Below are positions 37,301 to 45,658 of a DNA stretch of 64,000 bases, one piece after another. Each line of letters begins with the position of its first letter. Position 1 is the stretch's first letter. The DNA is from Gemmatimonadota bacterium (GTDB taxonomy: Bacteria; Gemmatimonadota; Gemmatimonadetes; Longimicrobiales; Gaopeijiaceae): assembly GCA_022826565.1 (NCBI GenBank), contig JAJDUP010000003.1:1-64000 (forward strand). Reading direction: 5' to 3'. A model generated the notes under the pieces. The model had not been told where the DNA came from. It searched no databases and worked only from the letters and a program-made list of their open reading frames with translations. A program made the position numbers and the translations under genes.

Positions 37301-38605
37301 TCACGCCCTGATCTGTTGACGTCTCATATACGAAGCCGACCGCCACATCCATTCCAGGGGCCCGAACCGGTGGCGCTGCAGCCACCAGGAGGACCAGATC
37401 AGCTGCAGCGTCCAGATCGCGAGCACGATCCCGACCCGCCCCGGCGCGCTCACCCGCTCGAAAAGGGCCAGGCCGTGCCCGTAGAAGATGAAGGCGCAGA
37501 GGATACTCTGGGTGATGTAGTTGGTCAGCGCCATGCGGCCGACCGCGGCGAGGCGCCTCTGCACCCGCGGCAGCCGGCCGGACTGGACCATCAGCATGAC
37601 CAGTCCCACATACCCGAGGAAGATGCCGATGGATCCCACATAGTTGAAGAGCGTGCCCTGGAACATCGCCTTCTCCCAGGCGAAATCGTGGTGCAGCTTG
37701 TAGGCGATTCCGGTGGCCGACAGGGGCAGCCCGCACCCGATCCCGATCACCACCATGCGGCGGTAGAAGGCGGCCGAGCGCTTCGCCGCCAGGATGCCGA
37801 GCCTGTAGAGCCCCATGCCGACGAGCATCAATCCGCCGGCGCGCCAGATGAAGAGGCCCAGGAACGCGCTCGTCTGGAGCATGAAGGCGACCGGCGCCCG
37901 CACCGGAAGCTGGTCGCTCCAGCTGCCCCTGAACGCCGCGATCTCCGCTTCGAGCACCTCCGGCGGGGGCGCCCATTCCGCCTCCAGGGCCAGCCGTTCC
38001 GCCTCCGGCCAGAACGGCATCGACATGCCCATGAAGCCCCAGAGCGGGACGACGAAGGCCACGGCCGTCCCGCCGATGAGCAGCAGCAGCCGGGCCGGCA
38101 GGTTGCGCAGCGGGTACAGGATGAAGCCGCAGAGCGCATAGGACACGAGGATGTCGCCGTGCCAGATGAGGTAGGCGTGGAGGAGGCCGATGAGCAGGAG
38201 GAGGAACTGGCGGCGATAGTGCAGTCGGGTGCCGGAGACGCCGCGCTTCGCCACCCGGTCGCTCATCATCGCGATCCCGGCGCCGAAGAGCAGCGAGAAG
38301 ATCGAGATGAACTTGGTGTCGGCGAAGAGGTAGACGGCGCCCCAGATCCACTGGTCGAGGCCGGAGAAGCCCGAGCCCGAGGTGGGATTCATGTAGGCGG
38401 AGAGCACGCGTCCGAAGCCCTCGATGTTCACGATCAGGATGCCCAGCACGGCGAGGCCGCGAAGCACGTCGATCGACGCGATGCGTTCGGATTGGGTGAC
38501 GGGGGCGGGGCTGGTTGTGATTCGGGGCTCCGGGGATGTGCTCTGGCGGGCCGGTCGGACGGCCCGCACGGGGGATCGCGGCTTTGAAGGGTGGCGGGTA
38601 GACAC
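37301..38605 (-). CDS. DUF418 (YeiB-like) polytopic membrane protein
   Basis: About 434 aa. The conserved opening RIASIDVLRGLAVLGILIVNIEGF and the closing DUF418 domain (LTNYITQSILCAFIFYGHGLALF ... PLEWMWRSA) are clear, with about nine to ten spans between. The start is uncertain: a GTG at 38605 is chosen to keep the gene clear of the divergent amidohydrolase leader, but a GTG at 38569 is also possible and no good ribosome site is seen. Transport or envelope roles are suspected for the family. Confidence 0.82.
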   Translation of the reverse strand: MSTRHPSKPRSPVRAVRPARQSTSPEPRITTSPAPVTQSERIASIDVLRGLAVLGILIVNIEGFGRVLSAYMNPTSGSGFSGLDQWIWGAVYLFADTKFISIFSLLFGAGIAMMSDRVAKRGVSGTRLHYRRQFLLLLIGLLHAYLIWHGDILVSYALCGFILYPLRNLPARLLLLIGGTAVAFVVPLWGFMGMSMPFWPEAERLALEAEWAPPPEVLEAEIAAFRGSWSDQLPVRAPVAFMLQTSAFLGLFIWRAGGLMLVGMGLYRLGILAAKRSAAFYRRMVVIGIGCGLPLSATGIAYKLHHDFAWEKAMFQGTLFNYVGSIGIFLGYVGLVMLMVQSGRLPRVQRRLAAVGRMALTNYITQSILCAFIFYGHGLALFERVSAPGRVGIVLAIWTLQLIWSSWWLQRHRFGPLEWMWRSASYMRRQQIRA

Positions 38606-38684
38606 GATATGATGAAAGAGCGGTCGGCGTGACGATGGAAGCAAGGCGGACCGCGCCCAACACGAACCGGCGGAGGCCACTCGA

Positions 38685-40067
38685 ATGAATACCATGCGAC
38701 ATGCGGCATTGGCGGCGGTCGCCGCGCTGACGGCCTGCGAGACACCGGCACCGCAGATTCCGGGACTCACCGCATTCACCCACGTCAACGTGCTGCCGAT
38801 GACCTCAGATGCGGTTGTCGCCGACCAGACGGTGGTCATCGCCGACGGCGTGATCGTGGAGGTGGGCCCGGCGGACGAGGTGGAGGTGCCGCGGGGCGCC
38901 ACGATCATCGACGGGTCGGGCGGCTACCTGATGCCGGGACTCGCCGAGATGCACGCGCACGTCCCGCCGGGGGACAATCCGCCGCGCGAAGAGGTCGAGG
39001 ACATCCTCTTTCTATATGTCGCCAACGGGATCACGTCGATCCGTGGGATGCTGGGCTCGGCCTACCAGATCCCCCTGGCCGACGAGATCGAGGCCGGGGA
39101 CGTGCTGGGCCCCAACTTCTACGTGGGGGCGCCGTCGATCAACGGTGGCTCGGCACCGACGCCCGCCGATGCGGAGCGCCTGATCCGAGCACACGTCGAG
39201 GCGGGCTACGACCTGCAGAAGATCCACCCCGGGGTGCCGCTCGAGGCCTGGGACCACATGGTGGAAGTGGCTCAGGCGGCAGGCCTGACCTATTCGGGAC
39301 ACGTCCCGGCCGATGTCGGTCTTGTGCACGCGATCGAGACCGGGATGTCGACCGTCGACCACCTCGACGGCTACATCCAGGCGATCGTTTCGGACGACGT
39401 GCAGGCGCAGGTGAGCGCAGGCCCGATCAGCCTCGGTGGACTGGCGCGCGGCTTCGACGAGGCCAAGCTTGAAGAGATCATCGCAATGACGATCGAGCAC
39501 GACGTCTACGTGGTCCCCACCCAGTACCTGTGGCGCAACCTCTACGGGGCGCCCGACGCCGACGCGATGCTCATGCAGCCCGAGATGCGCTATGTGTCGC
39601 CCGAGACGCGCGATGGATGGCGGCGCCGCGCGGAAGGCGGGGGCAGGGGACCGGCGGACGAGGTCGCGTTGTACCTGGGGCTCCGCGACCGGATCCTGAA
39701 GGCGCTTTCGGACGCGGGTGCCGGAATCCTGATGGGCACCGACTCGCCGCAGCTCTTCAACGTGCCGGGCTTCGCGCTCCACCGGGAACTGGCCGTCATG
39801 TCCGAGGCCGGGATGTCCAACTACGAGATCCTGAAGAGCGGAACGGTGACGGTCGGAGAGTACGTGGCCTCCCACCTGGGTCTGGACGGGAAGTTCGGGA
39901 CGGTTGTGCCGGGACAGCGCGCGGACCTGGTCCTGCTGGGATCGAATCCGCTCGATGAGCTCGCGAACCTGTTCGACCGCGTCGGGGTGATGGTGCGGGG
40001 GCGGTGGGTGTCGCGGGAGGAGATCGACGCCGGGCTGGAGGCGCTGGCGGTGAAGAACGCGGGGTGA
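38685..40067 (+). CDS. Amidohydrolase-family lipoprotein
   Basis: 460 aa, GGAGG upstream. Lipoprotein signal (ALAAVAALTAC). TIM-barrel amidohydrolase with metal motif MPGLAEMHAHVPP, a QKIHPG segment, SGHVPAD and TVDHLDG, and the Asp motif ILMGTDSP. The C-terminal beta-sandwich closes with VPGQRADLVLLGSNPLDE. It resembles the secreted imidazolonepropionase-like amidohydrolases of this kind of genome; the substrate is unknown. It is divergent from the DUF418 gene and convergent with the damaged hicA. Confidence 0.87.
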   Translation: MNTMRHAALAAVAALTACETPAPQIPGLTAFTHVNVLPMTSDAVVADQTVVIADGVIVEVGPADEVEVPRGATIIDGSGGYLMPGLAEMHAHVPPGDNPPREEVEDILFLYVANGITSIRGMLGSAYQIPLADEIEAGDVLGPNFYVGAPSINGGSAPTPADAERLIRAHVEAGYDLQKIHPGVPLEAWDHMVEVAQAAGLTYSGHVPADVGLVHAIETGMSTVDHLDGYIQAIVSDDVQAQVSAGPISLGGLARGFDEAKLEEIIAMTIEHDVYVVPTQYLWRNLYGAPDADAMLMQPEMRYVSPETRDGWRRRAEGGGRGPADEVALYLGLRDRILKALSDAGAGILMGTDSPQLFNVPGFALHRELAVMSEAGMSNYEILKSGTVTVGEYVASHLGLDGKFGTVVPGQRADLVLLGSNPLDELANLFDRVGVMVRGRWVSREEIDAGLEALAVKNAG

Positions 40068-40115
40068 GGTAGGCGGGGAAGAAACACTGAGCGGTCCCCG
40101 GCTCAAGCGGACTGA

Positions 40116-40321
40116 CTATAGTTGCCGGTCGTCAACTCCAGCGATCTTCATCAAGTGACGCTGTAGACCGCGCTTGAGATCGGTATTGCCATGAACAGGT
40201 ACCGAGGCTCGCACGGCGACCCTTGCCTGGCATAGATATGGTGACTGCCCTGGATCCATTTCAGCTGCCACCCGTGAGACTCCAGGATCCTGCAGAATCG
40301 CTTTCCGATGACGGCTCTCAC
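40116..40321 (-). pseudogene. hicA: hicA toxin gene with frameshift
   Basis: The first part (from a GTG overlapping the hicB stop) reads VRAVIGKRFCRILESHGWQ and GSHHIYARQGS, with the catalytic His region of HicA mRNA interferases. The normal C-terminus (SVPVHGNTDLKRGLQRHLMK, then IAGVDD) follows in another frame. The 206-nt span is two nt over 68 codons, which fits a one-base loss between the two parts near 40220. As written, the toxin would be truncated soon after the active-site His. Sequencing error is the main alternative. Confidence 0.7.
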
Positions 40322-40521
40322 ACCGCGATCTCGACAACCCTGTCTGCCTTGGAAAGGTCGATGTCGGTCACGTCAACCGCCAGGCAACCCTCGATGGCTT
40401 CGTGGATGTTGTCCAGGAGCTCCTCGCAGGTCTCGCCCTGCGACGCACATCCGGGAATACTGGGTATTTCAGCCCAATAGCCACCTTCTTCTGCCTGATG
40501 TATGACGACCGTCAGCTTCAT
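40318..40521 (-). CDS. hicB: HicB-family antitoxin
   Basis: 67 aa starting MKLTVVIHQAEEGGYWAEIP, with the partial RNase H-like HicB fold (PSIPGCASQGETCEELLDNIHEAIEGCL). No C-terminal DNA-binding domain, so this is the short HicB form. It normally neutralises HicA. Here the gene order is hicB before hicA, with a GTGA stop/start overlap. The antitoxin is intact while its toxin frame is broken. Confidence 0.85.
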   Translation of the reverse strand: MKLTVVIHQAEEGGYWAEIPSIPGCASQGETCEELLDNIHEAIEGCLAVDVTDIDLSKADRVVEIAV

Positions 40522-40600
40522 GGAACAACTCCTTCCGCGGCCACTCTGGTGAGCCCAAATGTCCTGCTTTCCACCCGCGGATTCCATACCAGGACAATCA

Positions 40601-41221
40601 TCAGACCGAAGGTGAACGGGCGGGAAACGGCACCGGCGTGGCCTCCAGCGCAAACGCCCCCGGGAACTCTGCTGCCGCCTCCTTCTGCTTGCCGCTCCAG
40701 GTCTCGATGTCGATCCGGTAGACGGCGGTGCGGCTCAGTTCGTCGTCGGTGGTCGGGCGGTAGTCCACCCCCGGGCGCAGGTGGGGCGCGTACTTGTCGA
40801 GGAGCATCTGCAGGGCGGTGCGGGCCTCATCGCGGTCCTCGACGACGCATCCGGTGCCGAAGGCCACGACTCCCGCGTACTCGACCGAGAACTCCAGCGC
40901 CTCGGGGGCGGGCAGCAGACGGCCCATGGCTACCGCACTGAACGCGACCTTTTCGGCGGCGCCCAGGTTGTCGCGCGTGCGTCCCGTGCGGTGCGTGTGT
41001 AGGTAGATGCGGGGCTGGCCGCCGGCATCGTCGAAGACGAACAGGTTGGAGTTCAGGAAGGGCTGCCCGCCCTCCCCTACCGTCGCGAGGAAGCCGTAGG
41101 CGGCCCGCCGCAGGAATGAGGCGGCCCACTCGTCGTCCTTGCCGCGGTCGCGACGGCGGATCGCGCTGCGGGGATCGTCCCTTCCGGCGTTTGTGGCGCC
41201 GACCTTAGTTTCTCTTGGCAT
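40601..41221 (-). CDS. Pyridoxamine-phosphate-oxidase-like split-barrel protein
   Basis: 206 aa flavin-binding split barrel. Typical elements: RRAAYGFLATVGEGGQPFLNSNLFVF, then YLHTHRTGRTRDNLGAAEKVAFSAV, and a late VVEDRDEARTALQMLLDKY helix. This pattern matches the PPOX / nitroimidazole-resistance-like subfamily rather than biosynthetic PdxH. The cofactor (FMN, F420 or heme) cannot be told. It is divergent from the amidohydrolase-blaI operon with about 280 nt between. Confidence 0.85.
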   Translation of the reverse strand: MPRETKVGATNAGRDDPRSAIRRRDRGKDDEWAASFLRRAAYGFLATVGEGGQPFLNSNLFVFDDAGGQPRIYLHTHRTGRTRDNLGAAEKVAFSAVAMGRLLPAPEALEFSVEYAGVVAFGTGCVVEDRDEARTALQMLLDKYAPHLRPGVDYRPTTDDELSRTAVYRIDIETWSGKQKEAAAEFPGAFALEATPVPFPARSPSV

Positions 41222-41453
41222 GATACGCGGCCTTCATGGCAACCTGCGGTTGGGACCGCAGCGGGCTTTCGCTGGAAAGCAATGTAGCACACGAACCCGG
41301 TGTGCAGTCCCGGTGGACCAGCCCGCTTCTTCATGCGGCGCAATCCTGCGCCCGGCCGCGTCGCGGAGCCTTCGTAGTGATCCACTGTCCCCCTTTGGAG
41401 AGCGGTACCCAGTCACCCGTTGTGCAGGTCGCGACTCGAGAGCGATCCCGGCG

Positions 41454-41529
41454 CTACGAAGGGTATCGTTGACAGCAACCCATTCTTTCCGCTAAGGTAT
41501 CAAATGGTTATGTACGAAAACCTTCGTTG
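41454..41529 (+). promoter_or_regulatory. blaI-operon promoter with two BlaI-type operators
   Basis: TTGACA (41469-41474), 18-nt spacer, TAAGGT (41493-41498). The first dyad (41454-41471, CTACGA-N6-TCGTTG) overlaps the -35. The second (41512-41529, GTACGA-N6-TCGTTG) lies inside the first codons of the amidohydrolase (Y-E-N-L-R). The predicted transcript begins at or next to the start codon, so it may be leaderless. It matches the arrangement at 30795. Confidence 0.7.
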
Positions 41530-42949
41530 TTCTTGGCCATTCGCGCTCCTGGCTGTTTGCGCAGGTGCGATCGGCGCATGCGCGCCCGCGGGCGGTCCCG
41601 CCGCACCCGACGGCCCCATTCTCATCGACAGAGGCACCGTCGTGGTCATGGACGAACCCGGTACGGTCCTCGAAGGCGGCGCGGTGCTCGTCGAGGGCGA
41701 CCGCATCGCTGCCGTGCTTGCGCCCGGCGACCCCCGCCCCGAGGGCGCCCGGTTGATCGACGCGACCGGCCACCTGGTCATCCCCGGCCTCGTCAACACG
41801 CACGGCCACGCCGCCATGTCGCTGCTGCGCGGCCTCGCCGACGACCTCCCGCTGATGACCTGGCTGAACGACTACATCTTCCCTGCCGAGGCCGCGCTCG
41901 TGGCCCCCGATTTCGTCTACTGGGGCACCCTGCTCTCATCGATCGAGATGCTGAAGGGCGGGACGACCACCTTCGCCGACATGTACTACTTCCGGGACGA
42001 CATGGCGCGCGCCACGATCGACGCGGGCATTCGCTCCGTGACCGGCCCGCACGTCATCGGCTTCCCCACCCCGGACTTCGCCTCGCCGGAGGAGTCGCTT
42101 GCGGATGCTGCGCAGTTCATGGAACGCTACCAGGATCACCCCACGGTCGTTCCGGCCGTGGCCGCCCATGCGCTGTACACAACGCCGCTGGAGGCGGTCG
42201 AAGCCGCGTTCCGCCTGGCCGAACAATACGACGCACCCTTCCAGATCCACACCGTGGAGGACCCATCGGAGGACGTGACCGCGCGCGAACTGACCGGCAT
42301 GGGGGTCGTCGAAGCACTCGAATCGATCGGCGCGCTCCGCCCGGGGACCGTCCTGGCCCACTCGATCTACATGTCCGACGAGGACCTCGCGCGCGTCGCC
42401 GCTGGCGGTGCCGGAATCGCCCACAATCCTCAGAGCAACATGAAGCTGGGCGTCCCGAGGGCGGCGCCGGTCGCCGCAGCGCTCGCGGCCGGGATCCCGG
42501 TGGGGATCGGCACCGACGGCCCCGCCAGCAACAACGACCTCGACATGTTCGACGAGATGGATGCCGCCGCCAAGGTCCAGAAGTTCATGCTCGGTGATCC
42601 GGCCGCGCTGCCGGCCGAGACCGTCTTCCGCATGGCGACGATGGGCGGCGCGCGCGTGCTCAACCTGCAGGACGAGATCGGGTCGCTGGAGGCCGGAAAG
42701 CGCGCCGACATCGTGCTCCTCGACACACGGCGGCCCGGGCTGACGCCGCTGTACCGGGTCTATTCGCACCTGGTGTACGCGGCGCGCGGCAGCGACGTCA
42801 CCACCGTGCTCGTGAACGGGCGCATCGTAGTGCGCGACCGTGAGATCCTCACCGTCGACGAGGACGAGGTGATGGAGCGGGCGCGGGGCTTCGGCGATCG
42901 CGTGCGTGAAGTGATGGCGGGTGTGGGAGAGGAGGGCGACGCCCGATGA
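41504..42949 (+). CDS. MtaD/TRZ-like amidohydrolase lipoprotein
   Basis: About 481 aa. The start is placed at the ATG 41504 (a second ATG at 41510 also fits) because the promoter lies just upstream and the lipoprotein signal follows (FALLAVCAGAIGAC). Deaminase motifs resemble methylthioadenosine / S-adenosylhomocysteine deaminase: GLVNTHGHAAMSLLRGLADD, HNPQSNMKLG, GTDGPASNNDLDMFDEM and a C-terminal GSLEAGKRADIVLLD. Cytoplasmic relatives are the rule, so an exported, lipid-anchored form is unusual. Coupled to blaI by ATGA. Confidence 0.87.
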   Translation: MVMYENLRCSWPFALLAVCAGAIGACAPAGGPAAPDGPILIDRGTVVVMDEPGTVLEGGAVLVEGDRIAAVLAPGDPRPEGARLIDATGHLVIPGLVNTHGHAAMSLLRGLADDLPLMTWLNDYIFPAEAALVAPDFVYWGTLLSSIEMLKGGTTTFADMYYFRDDMARATIDAGIRSVTGPHVIGFPTPDFASPEESLADAAQFMERYQDHPTVVPAVAAHALYTTPLEAVEAAFRLAEQYDAPFQIHTVEDPSEDVTARELTGMGVVEALESIGALRPGTVLAHSIYMSDEDLARVAAGGAGIAHNPQSNMKLGVPRAAPVAAALAAGIPVGIGTDGPASNNDLDMFDEMDAAAKVQKFMLGDPAALPAETVFRMATMGGARVLNLQDEIGSLEAGKRADIVLLDTRRPGLTPLYRVYSHLVYAARGSDVTTVLVNGRIVVRDREILTVDEDEVMERARGFGDRVREVMAGVGEEGDAR

Positions 42950-43395
42950 GCGGCCAGCAGGACGGGCGCGAAGGCAGGGGCTTTACCGACCGGGAACTCG
43001 ACATCATGAGCGTCCTGTGGCGGGAGGGATCCGGCACCGTGGCGGAGGTGCGGGAGGCGCTGGGCGACGACGCGGGCTACACCACGGTCCTGAAGATCCT
43101 TCAGATCCTCGAGGAGAAGGGAGCCGTGAGGCACGAGCAGGAGGGCCGCGCCTACCGCTACTTCCCGCTCGTAGAGTCGGTGAGCGCGGGGGGGCGGGCG
43201 TTGAGCCGAATCGTGAACAAGATTTTCCACGGCTCCGCGGAACTGCTCCTTGCCACGCTGGTGGAGGACCGTGAGTTCAGCGAAGCGGAGATCGAGAGGA
43301 TGCGGTCGATCCTGGATCGGGCGGGGCGGAAGGGAAATGCGGGAGAGATAAGCGCAGCCCATCCACGAATGGAAAATAAACCTTACAAAATGTAA
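42946..43395 (+). CDS. blaI: BlaI/MecI-family repressor
   Basis: 149 aa. Winged-helix N-terminus with the family pattern FTDRELDIMSVLWREGSGTV, AEVREAL and YTTVLKILQILEEKGAV, then RAYRYFPLV and a C-terminal dimer helix region (LLATLVEDREFSEAEIERM) that is the usual target of M56-linked proteolysis. The ATG overlaps the stop of the amidohydrolase. Matching dyads at its own operon promoter and at the M56 promoter suggest that it controls both. The last ~20 residues run into an AT-rich double-dyad element. Confidence 0.92.
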   Translation: MSGQQDGREGRGFTDRELDIMSVLWREGSGTVAEVREALGDDAGYTTVLKILQILEEKGAVRHEQEGRAYRYFPLVESVSAGGRALSRIVNKIFHGSAELLLATLVEDREFSEAEIERMRSILDRAGRKGNAGEISAAHPRMENKPYKM

Positions 43396-43408
43396 TGTAA
43401 ACCTTACA
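43370..43408. promoter_or_regulatory. Double-dyad AT-rich element, copy 3
   Basis: Site one TGGAAAAT-AA-ACCTTACA (43370-43387, only the right half well conserved); site two TGTAATGT-AA-ACCTTACA (43391-43408), 21 bp apart. It covers the blaI stop codon and the gap to the convergent DUF2723 gene, so it is not at a gene 5' end. Confidence 0.55.
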
Positions 43409-43410
43409 CC

Positions 43411-45588
43411 CTACCGACTCCGCCGCCCCCCTTCCCCACCCTGATACACCGCCAGAAAGTCCCGCGCCATCGCCGAATAGCGCTCGGCGGCCGCACCATC
43501 CCCCTCTCCGATCGCGATCGCCGCCACCGCGTTCGCCGTCAGGTGGTACTGGAGCGGGATGCTCTCGGTCGACATGTCCTGCCAGATGCGGCGCTCCCGG
43601 ATACCCCGGTAGCTGTATACCTCGTCGAGCAACTCGACCGTGCGCGGGTAGTCGAACCATTCGCCACCGAATTCGGGCGGCGCCCGGCGGTACCCGGACG
43701 GCTGCGGTCCCTCGACGTTGCGCACGTGCAACCGGGCCGCCAGTCCCTCCCTTACGCCCCAGCTGCTCAGGGCCAGCGTCGCCATTTCCCCGCCGGTGCC
43801 CGCGAAGTAGATGGGACGCTCGGGGGCGGAGTCGCGGATCATCGCCAGGGCGACCCGGTGCCCGCGGCCGAGCGACATCCCCGGCGGGTACTGCACGAAA
43901 ATCCCTCCGATCGGCACCCCGAAGCTGTCCGGCAGCGGGCCGTCGCCGAACTGCGCGAGCTGGTCGTCGTTCAGGCTCAGCACCGGCCGCGCGGGGGGTT
44001 CACGATCCTCGTACGGCAATACCTCGGCCGGCACGTACGGCCGCTGCCGACCCGGCTGCGTGAGCTCGCGAAGCTGCTTCGGGTACCAGTCCGTGTAGAG
44101 GTACTGGCCCACGACGACCGTCACGTCCCGGCGGATCCCCTCGACCTCCTGCAGATACCACAGCGGGAAGGTGTCGTTGTCGCCGTTGGTGAACAGGACC
44201 GAATACGGCTCCACGCTGTTCAGCAGGTCGTACGCCCAGTCGCGCGCGGCGTAGTCCCCCGCCCGGTTCGCCCAGCCCAGGTTGAGGACGAACGGAATCG
44301 CGGCCACCGCCAGCACGGGCGACGCAACCCGCATGCTCCCGGTGCGGTTGCCCAGCCAGAGCCACAGGCGGGCCAGCCCCAGCCCCGCCATCACCCCCCA
44401 CAGCGAGAACCCCAGCAGGAAGAAGTAGTCGCGCTCACGCACCTCGTGGGTGCGCGGCCCGGTGATCTCGGGCGCCAGCGAGTAGCCGTAGCGAAAGTTC
44501 AGGTAGTACACGAGCCCGAACGACAGCGTCAGCATGAGCGTGACGAGGTACACGCCGGTACTTCGGTCTCGCCGCCAGGCCGTCGCGAAGCCGGCGATCC
44601 CCAGGCCGAGGAACAGCAGCGTGAAGGGCATCCGCCGCCGGCTCACCGGCTCGTCGGGATCCATCCCGCGCGACCATTGCCAGTCGAAGTACTGGAAGAA
44701 GTTGTGAAGCTGGTGTGCGAACGGTGCCATCCGCACGGTCACCGGCGGCTTGGCGTACTGGTCCCGGCGCAGGGAGGCGGCCAGCGCGGGGCATCCGGTC
44801 TTCCCGTTGGTGTAGATGGCGGCCGCCGTCTCGACGAATCCGTCGCAAAGCGGGTCGGCTTCGTTGATCACGGGCCGCTCGGCGGCGCGCAGCGGGAGGA
44901 TGAAGTTGAAGGACAGTCCCACCACCACGGCCAGAAAAGCCCGCCCAAGGAAAGCCGGCTGCAGAAGCTGTCCGGCGCGCGTGACCGCGATGCAGACCAG
45001 GAACGCCCCCGCCGGCAGCACCGACATCAGATGATTCGTCGCGCCGAGCGCAGTCAGGTAGACCGCAGCAACCAGCAGCCGCTGCCCGCGCACATCGCCG
45101 GCGGGCAGATCGCGCCAGCGCAACACCATCCAGCTCACCGCCGCCACCACCAGCAGCGAAATCGTGTACACCTTCTCGTTCACGTTGCTCTGGCTCCACA
45201 CCGTGAACGCCGTCGCCCCGACCAGCACTGCCGCGCCCGCCCCGATCAGCACCGCGCGCTCGCTCATCCGCAGCCGCGACAGAATCCTGTGCGCGATGAG
45301 GTAGAAGAAGAACGACGCGCCCGCCGACGTCCCCGCGGCCAGCAGGTTCACCCGAACGGCAATCGGCAGACCCAGCGGCGCCAACAGAAGCGACCATACC
45401 CTGGCCAGCACCACGAAAAGCGGGTTCCCCGGCGGGTGCGGGATCCCCATGATGTGGGCTGTCGCAATGTACTCGCTGGCGTCCCACCAGGCCGTAGTCG
45501 GCGCGAGCGTCAGGGCGTACAGCGCAAACACGCCTGCGCTAGCGCACGCGGCGGCCTTCCAGGGTGGAGTCGGTACGTTTTCGGTCAT
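43411..45588 (-). CDS. DUF2723 membrane glycosyltransferase-like protein
   Basis: About 725 aa, starting MTENVPTPPWKAAACA (an ATG 24 nt upstream is an alternative). The N-terminal half has about ten spans with the DUF2723 opening LTLAPTTAWWDASEYIATAHIMGIPHPPG, including the acidic loop expected for GT-C type protein O-mannosyltransferase-like folds. A soluble C-terminal part follows (VLFTNGDNDTFPLWYLQEVEGIRRDVTVV). A role in protein or cell-envelope glycosylation is inferred. It is divergent from the hydrolase gene. Confidence 0.88.
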   Translation of the reverse strand: MTENVPTPPWKAAACASAGVFALYALTLAPTTAWWDASEYIATAHIMGIPHPPGNPLFVVLARVWSLLLAPLGLPIAVRVNLLAAGTSAGASFFFYLIAHRILSRLRMSERAVLIGAGAAVLVGATAFTVWSQSNVNEKVYTISLLVVAAVSWMVLRWRDLPAGDVRGQRLLVAAVYLTALGATNHLMSVLPAGAFLVCIAVTRAGQLLQPAFLGRAFLAVVVGLSFNFILPLRAAERPVINEADPLCDGFVETAAAIYTNGKTGCPALAASLRRDQYAKPPVTVRMAPFAHQLHNFFQYFDWQWSRGMDPDEPVSRRRMPFTLLFLGLGIAGFATAWRRDRSTGVYLVTLMLTLSFGLVYYLNFRYGYSLAPEITGPRTHEVRERDYFFLLGFSLWGVMAGLGLARLWLWLGNRTGSMRVASPVLAVAAIPFVLNLGWANRAGDYAARDWAYDLLNSVEPYSVLFTNGDNDTFPLWYLQEVEGIRRDVTVVVGQYLYTDWYPKQLRELTQPGRQRPYVPAEVLPYEDREPPARPVLSLNDDQLAQFGDGPLPDSFGVPIGGIFVQYPPGMSLGRGHRVALAMIRDSAPERPIYFAGTGGEMATLALSSWGVREGLAARLHVRNVEGPQPSGYRRAPPEFGGEWFDYPRTVELLDEVYSYRGIRERRIWQDMSTESIPLQYHLTANAVAAIAIGEGDGAAAERYSAMARDFLAVYQGGEGGRRSR

Positions 45589-45658
45589 GCCTCCACGCTC
45601 GCCGGGGCCCATTAGATTGGCAAGACGGCTGGGCGCCGCCCCTCGGAGGACCGCGAAA

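Noticed and set aside
43543..45615. 690-codon plus-strand frame opposite the DUF2723 gene
   Set aside because: Gln/Arg/His-rich antisense shadow; the real gene has membrane spans and family motifs.
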